Assembly: GCA_034231615.1 (NCBI GenBank)
Contig: CM067298.1
Span: forward strand, 67,909,591-67,973,590
Reading direction: 5' to 3'
Source: Meghimatium bilineatum
Taxonomy: Eukaryota > Mollusca > Gastropoda > Stylommatophora > Philomycidae
DNA length: 64,000 bases
In this document: in pieces, positions 44,105 through 55,800 of the stretch
How positions within the stretch are numbered: the stretch's first letter is position 1
Layout of the letters: each line of letters opens with the position of its first letter
The notes under the pieces: model-generated
Database searches by the model: none
Told to the model about the DNA's origin: nothing
The model's input: only the letters and a program-made list of their open reading frames with translations
Program-made: the position numbers and the translations under genes

Positions 44105-44132
44105 GAAGCACTCCTGTGATAACACATTAGGC
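44105..44132. repeat. Left part of a SINE-like repeat interrupted by a hAT; includes 8-bp target duplication
   Basis: AAGCACTCCTGTGATAACAC then CATTAGGC (44,125-44,132). The undisturbed arrangement is seen, inverted, at about 55,950-55,985 (GGCACTCCTGTGCTAACC, TATAAGGC, AATGGGTAATAGGG). Confidence 0.75.
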
Positions 44133-44467
44133 CAGTGTTTCCCAATGTAGGACTCATGCCCCACAAGGGAGGCAATTTGATTGTTCAGGGGGGGGGGGGC
44201 AATTCGAAAATTTGCTTGTCAAAAGTTTAAAAACCAACTTCCTACTGTGACTTCACTTGTATAAAAAGGATTTTTGGTTCTCAATATAAAATAATCATTC
44301 GTTAACCCTTTATAAGGCAGAGCTGTAGGAGGGGGAAAGGGGGGAGAACATTTATCAAAACAGCTTATTTCTCAAAGAATGTCCCACTAAGGCCGGATGC
44401 TGATTTCTTGCTATAAGAGCGATGACTAATTGCGTCAGTATGTTTTGGTGGCAATATTTTGGTTATA

Positions 44468-46337
44468 GGGTAGCCGGGGGCAATGTTGCGCGTTTTTCAC
44501 TGTTTTCCGTATTCTGACAAATAGACTTAACTATGAGAGACCAAACTAGCAGCAGTGTGTAGCTTATCCATCCATCTAACAATCGCCAGGGTATTTACAA
44601 CATACAATCACGTTTAGTCCGTAGAATGAGATTTTATGAACATGAGTATAATCCCACCTTTGCCCCAATTTCTGGGGCAAACACGCGCTGGCAAAAAACA
44701 ATTACAAAATAATGGGAAAATTGACAAAACCAGCAAAATAACAACGTCACTTCCTATCTAAACATAGTCAGTCACAATGTGGGAAGATAATAGAGCACAA
44801 AGACTAGGCATATGTATCTTTATGTAACTTTAATACGAAAAAAAATGAAAAAACGTAAATATGAAAAACAAAATTTAATACAGAGAATGGGTGCTTAGAT
44901 CCGTTTAAAACTATAACAACGTGTTGGAGTGCTCTATAAAGCGTTTGACTATAATTTCAACTATCTATGAATAGCGGAGGTCGTGCATCTATGATCAGCG
45001 GAGATCGTACAACTATGACCGGCGGCAATTATGCATCTATGACTGGCGGAGATTGTGCATCTATGAATAGCGGAGATTGTGCATCTATGACTGGCGGAGA
45101 TTGTGCATCTATGACTAGCGTAGATTGTGCATCTATGACTGGCGGAGATTGTGCATCTATGAATAGCGGAGATTGTGCATCTATGACTGGCGGAGATTGT
45201 GCATCTATGACTGGCGGAGATTGTGCATCTATGACTGGCGGAGATTGTGCATCTATGACTGGCGGAGATTGTGCATCTATGACTGGCGGAGATTGTGCAT
45301 CTATGACTGGCGGAGAACGTGCATCTATAAATGGCGGAGAACGTGCATCTATGACTGGCGGAGATTGTGCATCTATGAATAGAGGAGATCGTGCATCTAT
45401 GAATAGAGGAAATCGTGCATCTATGAATAGAGGAGATCGTGCATCTATGAATAGAGGAAATCGTGCATCTATTAATAGAGGAGATCGTGCATCTATGAAT
45501 AGCGGAGAACGTGCATCTATGAATAGCCGGAAACGTGCATTTATGAATAGCTGAGATCGTGCATTTATGTATAGCGGAGATCGTGCATCGGCGGAGGTCG
45601 TGCATATATTATCGGCGGAGGTCGACCAACTATGACCCATGAAGATTGTGCAGCTATAACCGACAGGGATCGTGCAACTATGAATAGCGGAGAACGTGCA
45701 TCTATTATCGGCGGAGACCGTACAACTATGACCCGTGGAGATTGTGCATCTGTGATCGGAAGGGATTGTGCATCTATAGCAGCGACTGCTTCATTTTCAG
45801 TCAGTGGCATCATTTTCTCAATTTTCCGTTTGTAATTCCTAAAAAGAAACATAAAGTGACAATAAAATATTGGTTTAAATATTTGGCAACATGAGAGGGA
45901 AGTGACTGGGGCAAACATGCGCAGTCAGTCAGCAGCGCATGTTTGCCCCGTCAGTGTGCGCGGCGTTACCCCAAAATCACACTGTTCACAATTTTTATAA
46001 AATATCATGAAAACAAAAATTATCTTGACAATGTAACATGCTTAATAACTTAACAATACAATATAGTTTTCAGTTCAGACATGTAAAATAACATGACAGT
46101 AATGATAACAGAGGACAAAGAGTGAGAATTGGAAAAAAAGTTAGATCGAGAACGTTAAAAAAAGAATTTACCTCATAGCTCAAAAATGACCTGCCCATGA
46201 CTGATGAAAATTCGTTGTGCGACAGAAACGGATGTTAGCGTCCGGCGTGGCCACGTGGTTTGCGGGAAAAACACAAAGTTCCGGAAAAAAACGACTGCGA
46301 ATCTTTGCCCCCAGCGCATCTTTACCCCCGGCTACCC
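44468..46337. mobile_element. TA-flanked non-autonomous DNA element carrying a minisatellite
   Basis: 1,870 bp bounded by TA dinucleotides and inverted ends GGGTAGCCGGGGGCAA (left) and TTTACCCCCGGCTACCC (right). No transposase. The motif GGGGCAAACATGCGC, or close variants, occurs near both ends and inside: 44,477, 44,673 (plus an inverted TTTGCCCC at 44,659), the inverted pair 45,908-45,922/45,935-45,949, and 46,303. About 820 bp of its interior is a 24-bp minisatellite. The TA flanks suit Tc1/mariner-like or related transposases, but the family cannot be named. Confidence 0.82.
44963..45785. repeat. 24-bp minisatellite, about 34 copies
   Basis: Units of the form ATGACTGGCGGAGATTGTGC plus ATCT. 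Because 24 is divisible by three, long open frames appear on both strands (195 codons on plus with period MTGGDCAS; 214 and 203 on minus with periods HRCTISAS and DAQSPPVI). Variants are regional: TGGCGGAGATTG units dominate 45,050-45,360 and AATAGAGGAGATCG units 45,370-45,480, showing local homogenisation. The right 200 bp is more diverged. Confidence 0.95.
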
Positions 46338-46640
46338 TAATTATATTTGCGAACAGAATTATTATTAATGGAAAATCGTTATACACAATGGTATGTATGT
46401 GTCGCATATGTATATTCCTGTGGTCTCAGTGAATAAACACTTAAGTCCAAAAAGTAGAATTTGCAGGAGATGAAAAATAAACTTCACACTCTCATATAAA
46501 TATGCATCATATTGAATATACAAATATCATTAAATATTTATTGCACGCTCCAAAACAATAACAACGAAGATATCAGCCCGTTACCTAATAGTAAATAATA
46601 AATACGTTATTGTTGTTAAATAGTCAACTTAAATAAACTA

Positions 46641-46866
46641 AGACTGGTTCCATCACCTATGTGGACAGGCACCAAAGACCACGGAACATATCATGGAAGA
46701 CTGTATTACAGTGCACTAAACCAGCAAAGGGAGGAACACTGACTTACAGAGACGGATATCCACAGAAAGCTGTATGGGAGCAGTGAGGAGCTTTCAAATA
46801 CAGCAGGATTCATTAAGAAAACTGGATTTGCTGTGTATACATGTCAAAATTAGAACGAGAAGAAGT
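46641..46866 (+). mobile_element. LINE family N-related 3' fragment inside the hAT
   Basis: The plus strand reads CGQAPKTTEHIMEDC, the CxxH-C tail motif of family N, then a decayed end with GAACGAGAAGAAG. 5' truncated. Target duplication not certain. Confidence 0.7.
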
Positions 46867-49065
46867 AACTTTTGTGATTTATTAATTAAAAAAATCATAC
46901 TAATAATTAATTTTGATATATTTTATTAACATTAACACATAGTTTATTTTTAGTTTTTGATTTATCTTTTATTTATTACTTTCCTTCGCACAGTTAAATT
47001 AGTAGTGCAAGCAAAAAAAAAGTTCATCTGTATGCAGAGGAATACTTAAAATTTGGGTTCATACCCGCTGTCCATGATCAAAAGTTACCTTTTTGTCTGT
47101 TATGCCATCATTGCTTGACCAATGAATCAATGAAGTGAGGTCGTCTTGAGGTGCATTTGAAGTCATAACATAATGCGTATGTAAATTCAGATTTAAATTA
47201 CTTTCAAACTTTGAAGAAGAGTTATGAAAAAAGAGCAACATTAAAGTCTTTGTTTATTGCTCATACTACAACTGTCAATTGTACTCTTGAGGCTAGTTAT
47301 GAAATTTCTTTAATCATTGCTAAATCTAGGAAAAATCATACTATAGGAAAGAATGTAATCAAGTCATCAATATCAGCGATTCTTAAAACAGTTTTGGAAA
47401 CAGATGGCAAAGATGTGAAAGTTAGTCTTTTACCACTCAGTAATTATTAGCAGAAGAATAGTTGAACTGAGTGAAGATATTGAAATACAACTTGTTGGAA
47501 AGCTGAAAACAAGAAAATTCTCAGTGCAAATGGATGAATCCACTTTGAGAGACAGTTAATCCGTACTGATAACTTACGTAAGATATATTGATAAAGGCGA
47601 TTTTGCTGAAGAAATGTTATTCTGTAAATCATTAGAGAGCACCACTACCTCTAAAGATATATATAATAAACTAAAAAAATTACTTAGATTTCAATAATAT
47701 ATCAAGGAAAAATATGACATCTTGTGCTGCAGATAGTGCTCCCAATCTAGAAGCTTGATAGAAGCTCATCAAAGATAGAAGCAAATCTGATGGGCAAGAA
47801 AAATGGCTACTTAAAATTGATGAAAGATGAGAATCCAGAAATGCTTCTTGTACATTGTGTTATTCATAGGGAATAACTTGGGTGCTAAAAATATTTCACC
47901 TGTTCTTCATGAAGTACTCAAATCAATTATAAAATGTGTCAAATGATATTAAAGCTAATGCCAAATGTGAGCGTCTCTTCAAGCTTTTTTGTGAAGAAGA
48001 AAATGCAGACCATGTGAGACTTTTACTTTACACTGAAGGAAGGTGGCTGTCGAAAGGGAACTATTTGATACTATTAGTGACTTTTAAAGTGAAAAACATG
48101 AAATGAAGAATCTTTTAATGGTCGATGGTAAAGCATTTGTGAGTTATTTAATCGATATCTTTGACAAACTAAATATATTAAATCAACAACTTCAAAGAAC
48201 AAATAAAACTCTAATCGATGCAAAAGCGAAGATATTTGGTTGCATTACATTTATTGAATTATGTCAAAAATATATTTGTAACAAAAATTTTGAAGTTTCA
48301 TCGGTTGCAAAAATGTGAAGTGACTGATACCACTGTACTTGTTATTGTCGATCATCTGAAAATTCTGTGTGCTGATTTAAAAGAAAGATTTTCTGATTTA
48401 AAACAAATTGATTTTCCAACGTGGATGATGCAGTCAATGTTAGTGGAATTGTCTTATGTATCAATGTAGTACCAAGAAGAACTCTCAGAAATACAAAATG
48501 ATGAGTCTATTAAAACTTGATTCAATATAAAATGAGCAATGGCATGACTGTGATGAAACCAAAATTCAACCAACTTTGCAAGAAAGCTATTGCTACCATT
48601 TCCTTCATCATATTTAGCTGAATGTGGATTTAGTGCTATAAAGATTTGTTACTAAAGAAAAGAAATTGACTGGATATCACAGAACAGGAAGAATTGAGAC
48701 TGAAGCTGACTAAATTGAAGCCCAATGTAAAAGCTCTGTGCATCAAGCACAAGGGTCTCACTAAATTTAGTACATTCATCTAGACGTACTCTCACATTGA
48801 ATGTTTTAGTTGTCTATTATACGTTTTGAAAATTTAGTTAGGGCATACTGTTTTTTTCTTAATTATTTCCTAGTGGTTTCTTCCTAAAACCCAAGTTGTG
48901 TTTCCTGAACAAGTTGTAATTAGGCTTCATTTAGGTAATAATTCAATTTTTTAATCTAAATAAATGTGTATATGTCACTTAGGGGAAAGGTGGGGGAGCA
49001 TAAGACTTTTAGGAAGACATTGATGGGGCGTGGTACAAGAAAGGTTGGGAAACACTGCATTAGAC

Positions 49066-49210
49066 AATGGGTAAGCAGGACTTGATGAAATTACTATATC
49101 CCATCCCATAGTGAGTCAAATTGATCCAGCGGTCATGCTGTAAACCATGACATACTTTCCTGTTCTCTAAACCATATCCTGCTAACCTGCAGGAGTTTGA
49201 GAAGAAGCAG
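49066..49210 (+). repeat. Right part of the SINE-like repeat interrupted by the hAT
   Basis: AATGGGTAAGCAGGACTTG, CCCATAGTGAGTCAAATTGA, ATGCTGTAAACCATGACA, CTGCAGGAGTTTGAGAAGAA. The same order is found inverted at 55,800-55,960. Confidence 0.8.
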
Positions 49211-49770
49211 AAGGTTAATATCTTTATATTACAAAAAATTAGGACTTAATATGGTGGTAGTATGCAATGATGCAAGATAGGGTATAGAAAAAAAGTGTAT
49301 ATAAGTAGCAACTGCAGGAATTATCTGTGTGTAAATACATTGCCATTCTACTGAAAGAGAATGAGCTGCCTGGAGTTCTGTAAAATCAGTTCTGTTAAAA
49401 AAATTACCAGTATTCCCAAAATGAGGGAATGCTTATGCATCTTGGAATTACTAGGGATACTCTCACTGTGAAAATGAGATATATGCTTGGATTGCTATCA
49501 ATATGCTCTCATCATCCTCTCACCCAAGCCAGAGCATATATTTGTGTGACTATAGACCAGAGAGACCCACTACATAAAAATACTAATGATCACAAGGGCT
49601 CTAGAAGTGCTCTTAAACATGGCAATTTGTGGATAGCACAGATGGAAAGTACAATAGGTGAGGTCGCGACAGTATCTGCATTACCAATAAGAAAATGGCC
49701 TCTGAAGACACGATACACTTTCATAAGTTCATAGTTACCCTTGGCAGAGAATGTAAAGAGTCTATTGTCT
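49211..49770 (+). mobile_element. LINE family B fragment (pre-RNase H region)
   Basis: TTGCCATTCTACTGAAAGAG, GGATTGCTATCAATA, CTATAGACCAGAGA, AAAGTACAATAGGTGAGGTC, then ATAGTTACCCTTGGCAGAG (VTLGREC in the related copy at 55,300). Collinear with the minus strand at 55,280-55,800. Confidence 0.75.
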
Positions 49771-50054
49771 TTCCCCAGATGTATGATGGCTGATAGTATC
49801 CACACTTAACGTTATGCATAGTGTTGGGAGTCTCAGTTGTTGTTCCAAGGCCAGATGTTTCGCCACGGTTGCATTGACTCCACGTTTGTTCAGTGTTATC
49901 CTGTTTTTTATCCACTAATTTTTTGGTCTACCTTTTGGCTCTATTTCCAGATATTCTTTTGTTAATGCTCTTATTGGTACAATCAAACCCATTATAACAA
50001 CTTGGTTCAGACCAATTCAATAAGTATGTAATAACAGAAATTCATTATAGACAG

Positions 50055-50935
50055 TCATCATCATCAAGTGTCATGCCGAATGGCGTTGATGATGATATTT
50101 CTCCATGTACATCGATCTCTCATATATGGCATCATCTCTGTTGGTGTCATCAATCGAAGCCATTTAGTCAAACTGTCCAATATCTTTTCTCTGGGTCTTC
50201 CCTTTGACCGTTTCCCTTCTATCTTTCCTGTTGTCACTATATTCTCAATACCTCCTCTTCTCATTATGTGCCCAATAAATGTTGATTGTCTTTTTCTTAT
50301 ATTATCAATAATGCATCTTTTCACATCCATCCTTCTAAGATATTCTTCATTAGTAATCTTTGCTGTCCAAGGAATGCATTCTTCGAACAAACCACATTTC
50401 TGCTGCCTCCAATGATTTTTGTGATGTCTTATTTATTTTCCATGCTTCACTTCCATAGAGTAGCACTGGTTCAATGTAGCATTTTGAGGACACGTTTTCT
50501 AGTATCCATCGATATGGAATTGTTGCACAGGATATTTTTCATTTTATGGAATGCTGTTTTTGCTTGTCCTATTCTGCTTATAATTTTGGTCTTGCATTTA
50601 CCATCTGAAGTTATTAATGTTCCTAAATATTTGAAACTATTCACCTGCTTTAAGTTTTTCTCATATTAATACTATTTGGTGGGGTACTATTTCTTGATAT
50701 TATCATTGTCTGTCTTTTTAATGTTTAAACTAAGACCTTTTTGTTCACTTTCTATCACCGTCCTGTTTAACAGATCTTAGAGATGTTCTTGGCTTTCTTC
50801 TATCAACACAGTATCATCTGCATATCATAGATTATTGATATTGTGTCCTTCTATTTTAATGCTTATATTATATAGTCTATAATATAATGGCTGTGTTGTG
50901 TCATCTCCGGAATGCTCTATAAATAGCAAATATAT
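50055..50935 (-). mobile_element. LINE family E, RT active site to 3' end
   Basis: Minus strand: YADDTVLIEESQEHL-like block near 50,820 (one stop before it), SFKYLGTLITSDGKCKTK, QAKTAFHKMKNIL, then MKRCIIDNIRKRQSTFIGHI, GGIENIVTTGKIEGKRSKGR, MMPYMRDRCTWRNIIINAIR, HDT and a (TGA)n tail at 50,058-50,066. Two or three frame breaks; moderately old. The layout is RTE/craTE-like. Confidence 0.82.
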
Positions 50936-51109
50936 ACCACGGAATTCCTGTGCAACATCCACTCAAAATGATTGGTGTCATGATGTTATTCAAAGCAGAC
51001 AACATTTTTGTATATACCGGTAAATGTTATTGATGTGCAAACAGGTAAACTTCTGTATCAGCTTGTGGTTAAAGTTATCTAAAATACATAATATTTAAAA
51101 TACACATAA

Positions 51110-52480
51110 TTTGCTTCAAATGATGGATGAAGATGATCCATTCATAAGAAAGCATAAAAAAACAAAAGAGCGAAATGCTAGATGGTTGAGTCGTCAAAGT
51201 CAAGAGTCACTTTCTCAGATTCGTGCCGCAAATGCTGCAGAGCATAGAAATAGAATTGAAAGAGAGATGCAAAGAATTGATCAAGAAACCCTTCAACAAA
51301 GACAAACACAGCTTGCTAAGGATGTTGATTTTCATTGGCATCGAGCTAAGCTAGAATCACCAGTGCAAAGAGAAAATCGACAAGCTATGAACAGAGAATA
51401 CCAACGTCATCACAGACAACATGAAACTGTTGAGCAAATGCAGATAGGTTGAGCTGCAGATGCCTAGGCTCACTCATTGTCACAAATGCATTGAAGTCAA
51501 GCACTTTCAAATGAAGCAGAAAGTTTTGCTGAGGATCGTGTTGCTGTACATAACTGAAATTTTCGATATCACATGTCAATTTTGTGGTGCTAAAAATTAT
51601 TTGGATGATTAACGATGGCAAGTATACAAGTTGTTGCCGAAAGGGAAAGATCATGCTCCCAAAGCCACAAGACATCCATAGTAATAAGCTGGAGTATCCT
51701 GAGTTCTTGCGCTTGATGCTCTCTGATAATACACACCCTAAATACACACATTTTCACGAGAATATTGCTCTTATAATAGCGCTCATTCTTTTTTATCAAT
51801 GAGAGCAAAAGTTATGGATTGTCAAGGTCCATGTATTTTAAAATTCATGGATAAACTTATCATTGAACTTCTCATATACAACTGCCATACAAAAAAGTTC
51901 CACAGTTCGCTCAGTTGTATGTTTTAGACAGTACTCAAGCAACAGATGTTCGACAAGCACACGCAGCAAATGCTACATGCAAAAGAGAAATTCTTGATAA
52001 AATCAATCAATGTTTTCGTCAGTACAATAGACTAGCACAGTCGTATCAGTTAATGCATGATATCGAAACGAGAGATTCAGAATGCTGCTCAAACTGGAAG
52101 AGAATATCCCAATAGTAAACATGATCTTCAAGTGCAATTGTCAATCTGATCAATGTCGCTATAATGAACCAACATCTAATGAGGTTGCAATGGTTTTCAT
52201 CAATGGAAATGGAGAACCACCTTTTAATTGTGACATTTGCATTTACCCATTGAATCCAGCAAAGAAGTTCATTAATATCAATATACTTAGCTCGAATATA
52301 TGTATTCGATGTCATACATGCTTTTGTTCCCATACGGTGAGCCAGGTTGGCAAGCACATTGGCAATGTGAGGCATATCAGGGTAAACAATCCAATAAATT
52401 TCGTCCAGACGAGATCCAAATGAATCTTGTAAAGAATAAATATAATTTGGGGATTTTGAAAAGTGTTGTTACAGAGGAAT
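51110..52480 (+). mobile_element. Helitron remnant, N-terminal helicase-protein region
   Basis: Plus-strand frames give the Helitron-like N-terminal domain in order: a coiled, basic leader (ARWLSRQSQESLSQIRAANA, RENRQAMNREYQRHHRQ), a CQFCGAKNYLDD zinc-binding block with GKYTSCCRKGKIMLPK, PEFLRLMLSDNTHPKYTHFH, then VPQFAQLYVLDSTQATDVRQ, CKREILDKINQCFRQYNRLA, YQLMHDIE, RYNEPTSNEVAMVFINGNGE, PPFNCDICIYPLNPAKKF and LLFPYGEPGWQAHWQCEAYQ. The Rep HUH and helicase domains are missing and the frame changes at least five times. Ends (5' TC, 3' CTRR hairpin) were not located. Confidence 0.88.
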
Positions 52481-52499
52481 CATTATTATAAAATGGTTT

Positions 52500-53800
52500 G
52501 CTATAGAGGGGTTCCACTGTATTTGGTCTGGATTCATTCTCATAAAGTGACCAAATCATTTTACTTGCTGTCTTTCAATATGTTCAATAGATGATATTAT
52601 ACCTTTTCTTTTCCTAATTTCTTATTTTATCTTGCTCAATAACCATTGTAGCTTTTCTCAGACACTACATTTCACATGTACTGATTGCACTTTGCTGCAA
52701 GACTGTTACAGACCATGTTTGATATTGGTAGCAGAGTGTTGGTATACAAATTGTAGATATTACTGAGTATCTCTGTGTTGATTGCCATCTTGATCTTTGG
52801 GTGGAGAATTAATGGTGAAAGTTTGTAAGTCAGTGTTTACTGACACATTGTTTCTATTTCTCTGTCTAGTTTGAGAAATCCATTTTCGGAAAATATGCTG
52901 TTTAAATATTTAAATTCTGTGACATGTTTCTTTGGTGTTATCTATTGTTATATCCATTGGTGTTACAGAATTGCTAATTTTCATAACTTATGTTTATTGT
53001 ATGTTAATTTCCATGTTAACTGTGTATTTCTTACATGCATTAATGTGGTTTTGCATATTTTCCTCATTTTCGTATATTACGGTAGACTTTGATCGTCTGC
53101 GAATAGTAGTTAGTTAATTTTATTATTAAATTCCTCATAAGATTTATTGGCAATGTTTTTCTTTTTGTTAATTCTCTACATGTATATGTTGAAAATTAGA
53201 GGTAAAAGTATGCAGCCTTGTCTTACTCCAGATCTTTTTCAAAAGGTTCAGTCATTCCATTATTTGTCCTTATGGCATTTTTTATATAATGCTTTTATAT
53301 TGTCTAACAGTTAGCCTCTGATGTTATAATTTTCTAAGGTTTCCCATAGAATGTCTTTATCTACTTTGTCGAATGCCTTTTCCTCGTCTACAAATACTGT
53401 GTTTAGATCTTGATCATCTTCAATTGTTTTTTCTCTTAGTTGTGTCTATACAGTTTGTTCATCTTCTGAAGCCAAATTGAGCGGGACTCAGCTGTAGTTC
53501 TGCAATGTACCATACTCCCTTTCTATTATTTGTGCTTAGATTTTACCTGTGTAACTTAAGGAGATGCCTCTATATGATTCCCTCGTACTACCTTTGTGTT
53601 TCCACAATGGTACAATTAATGTAGAGTGGAGGTTTATTTGTGTTTGAGAACTGCAATCCAGTAAATGGATCGCTAGGTTGTCTTCATACTGATGATTCTT
53701 GTGGCTTGCTGATTGAACATATTTTATTCTGTCCCTCAGTCCTACTCTTAATACCAAATACTCTTAATACACTGAATACCAAATTCCTCAATTGTATCCT
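52500..53800 (-). mobile_element. LINE family D, decayed RT
   Basis: Minus strand in order: LIVPLWKHKGSTRESYRGIS, EKAFDKVDKDILWETL-like palm motif near 53,370, GVRQGCILP near 53,220, LFADDQSL near 53,095, FKYLNSIFSENGF with LDREIET near 52,880, and RQQSKMIWSLYENESRP near 52,550. The most complete family D copy, with many stops. Confidence 0.82.
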
Positions 53801-53969
53801 AGATGTGTTATCTATAATAGTATCTACATTCCACAGATGCTTGCCAACCAACTGTAAAATGTATCCCTTTTCTATCTCAATTCACCAACTTTAGGTGCAT
53901 TTGGCACAAACGTATCTGCTCTCTCATTTCTGTGAATTCCTGCATGTCCTGGGCAGAAAATCCACGTGA

Positions 53970-54960
53970 CACCATAAGGTCTTGATTCTTGATTAGGAAC
54001 AAGCATCACAGCACTGGGGGCATTCCCATATATGCTATGCTTGACATTCCGTCAGCCATCTAAAAATGTATACGCTCAGTGTCCCAGTCAGTTGCTGATT
54101 ATGCGATCTTCTGATCTTTCTGGAGAGGGAGCATTTTCTTCCATCATCTCTAGTCCGTCCTATTTCTACCATTCTCTGAATATATACATTGTCACATTCA
54201 ACTTCCTCCTTGTCTTCTCATAGGTTATCCATGACTGCTCTAATCAATTCAATACTGTCTCTTCTTATGTCGGTGCCGTTCACCAAAGCTTTACCAGCCA
54301 ACACATAAGCTCTTTCGTTTCCCCTGACCCAAGCATGACCAGGACAGTAAATCCATGTAATGCTCTGTGCATTGTCGAGAAGAGTGACCCATTCAGTCCT
54401 GGTCATATACTTTTCTATCTTGCGCAGCATACTTTGAGAGTCTGATAGAATCATTGAGTCTGTTGGTGGTTGCGTCGCCAGCCAAGTGAAAGCTGTTGTC
54501 ACCGCTTCTATTTCCATTCTCATACTCGATGTTGTAGTGAGGTAGGCAGTTGACTTCTCAGCTAACTTCTTGCCATGTTGGTAGGCTACAAAACCCCAAC
54601 CACACCTATTTGTTTCTTGCATTACTGAGCCGTCTGTGTAAATTATTGTATCGTGTGGCTTCTAGTGCTGCAGTATGAGTTCATGGATCATTTCCTCTGT
54701 TCTGTTGGCAGCCCAGTCGCGGCACTCTCTTCCCATCTGTATCACCATTGTTGTCAATAATTTTCCCTCTTTGCCAAATGTCACCCATTCACAGTCTCTT
54801 CCCACTTCCTCCAGCTCACAAACTCTGAGTAGGGTATCTTCTGCTTCTGCCATCCAGAACCTTCCTCTCTTGATTCGCTTTCCTTTTGTGCTGTCTAGAG
54901 ATTGGTGTAAGACGTGATGATCACGTAAGACCCAGAAGGTCGGAATAGGCTATAGAGTCC
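53970..54960 (-). mobile_element. LINE family B, RNase H domain nearly open
   Basis: Minus strand: FWMAEAEDTLLRVCELEEVG, ECRDWAANRTEEMIHELI, IIYTDGSVMQETNRCGWGFV, TTTSSMRMEIEAVTTAFTWL, MILSDSQSMLRKIEKYM, WIYCPGHAWVRGNERAYVLA. Three acidic catalytic residues and the His are present; the last Asp of GNERAD is Tyr. The 134-codon RNase H frame is unbroken except for one stop before YTDGS. It ends with the family B terminus (CDACS) near 54,000. Confidence 0.85.
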
Positions 54961-55019
54961 ATCCACTTGTACTGACACCAATTGTTTTGGATCTTTCAAA
55001 ACATGGACTGAGAATCACA

Positions 55020-55800
55020 CACTGTGACTGTCCTAGTAAAATGAGTCTCAAAGAGCCATTGGAGAGCTGCAGTAACATTTCATCTTCATACTGGAAGTTG
55101 TTGTTCTATATGCTCTGTTGCGCTTGGTAATCATTTTACCGCTTGCACTAGTTGTAAAACCCCAGCCAGATTTGTCACCATGATGGAATAGAGCTGCCTG
55201 TGAACACGATGACATCATCATCTCCTCAGTTATAGCAATCAGTTGATTAATTTCAAGGTCTGCTATTCCACTTCCCCACTGTCTACACTCTCTGCCAAGT
55301 GTAACTATGACCATATAAAAGTTTTCATTGGTTTTTTTTTCCAGCAGAGACCATCTTCTCCTTTTGGTAAGGCTAATACTGTTGTGACCTCACCTATTGT
55401 ACTTTCAGTCTGTGCTTATCCACAAAATGTCATGTTTAATTCCAGAGCCCTTGTGATCACTAGTATTTTTATGTAGTGGATCTCTGGTCTATAGTTACAC
55501 AAATATATGCTCGGGTCCCCTTCTGTGAGAGAATGACGAGAGCGTATTGATAGCAATCCAAGCTAATATCTCATTTTCGCAATGGGTGTATCCCAAGTGC
55601 ATCTAATAATTATACATGGTTGTTTTTTTAACAGAACTTACTTTACAGAAATCCAGGCAGGGCCACTCTTTCAGTAGAATGGCAATGGATTTACATTCAG
55701 ATAATTCCTGCAGTTTGCTACTTGAATATGATTTTTTCTATATCCTCTCTTGTATTATTGCCTACTACCACTATATTCAGTCATAATTTTTTGTAATCTA
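55020..55800 (-). mobile_element. LINE family B fragment
   Basis: Minus strand: VIVTLGRECRQWGSGIADLE, EEMMMSSCSQAALFHHGDKS, GWGFTTSASGKMITKRNRAY, TTTSSMKMK, preceded by the linker region shared with 49,211-49,770. First RNase H Asp lost. Confidence 0.75.

Larger units (their letters stand above)
44133..49057 (+). mobile_element. hAT DNA transposon (ZBED-type), dead, with nested inserts
   Basis: Terminal inverted repeats CAGTGTTTCCCAA (44,133-44,145) and TTGGGAAACACTG (49,045-49,057); 8-bp target duplication CATTAGGC/CATTAGAC. Transposase remains on plus at about 47,030-48,780: BED finger region (EEYLKFGFIPAVHD, LPFCLLCHHCLTNESMK), LEASYEISLIIAKSRKNHTIG, KMNLLMVDGKAFVSYLIDIF-like middle, and the C-terminal dimerisation end (YLAECGFSAIKD, LRLKLTKLKPNVKALCIKHK). 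More than ten stops and frame changes. A 1.87-kb element (44,468-46,337) and a LINE fragment (46,641-46,866) are inserted in it. Confidence 0.9.

Noticed and set aside
44963-45605. Genes of about 195-214 codons on either strand
   Set aside because: Open frames follow from a 24-bp period without stops; they are repeat-only, lie inside a non-autonomous transposon and have no start context or homology.
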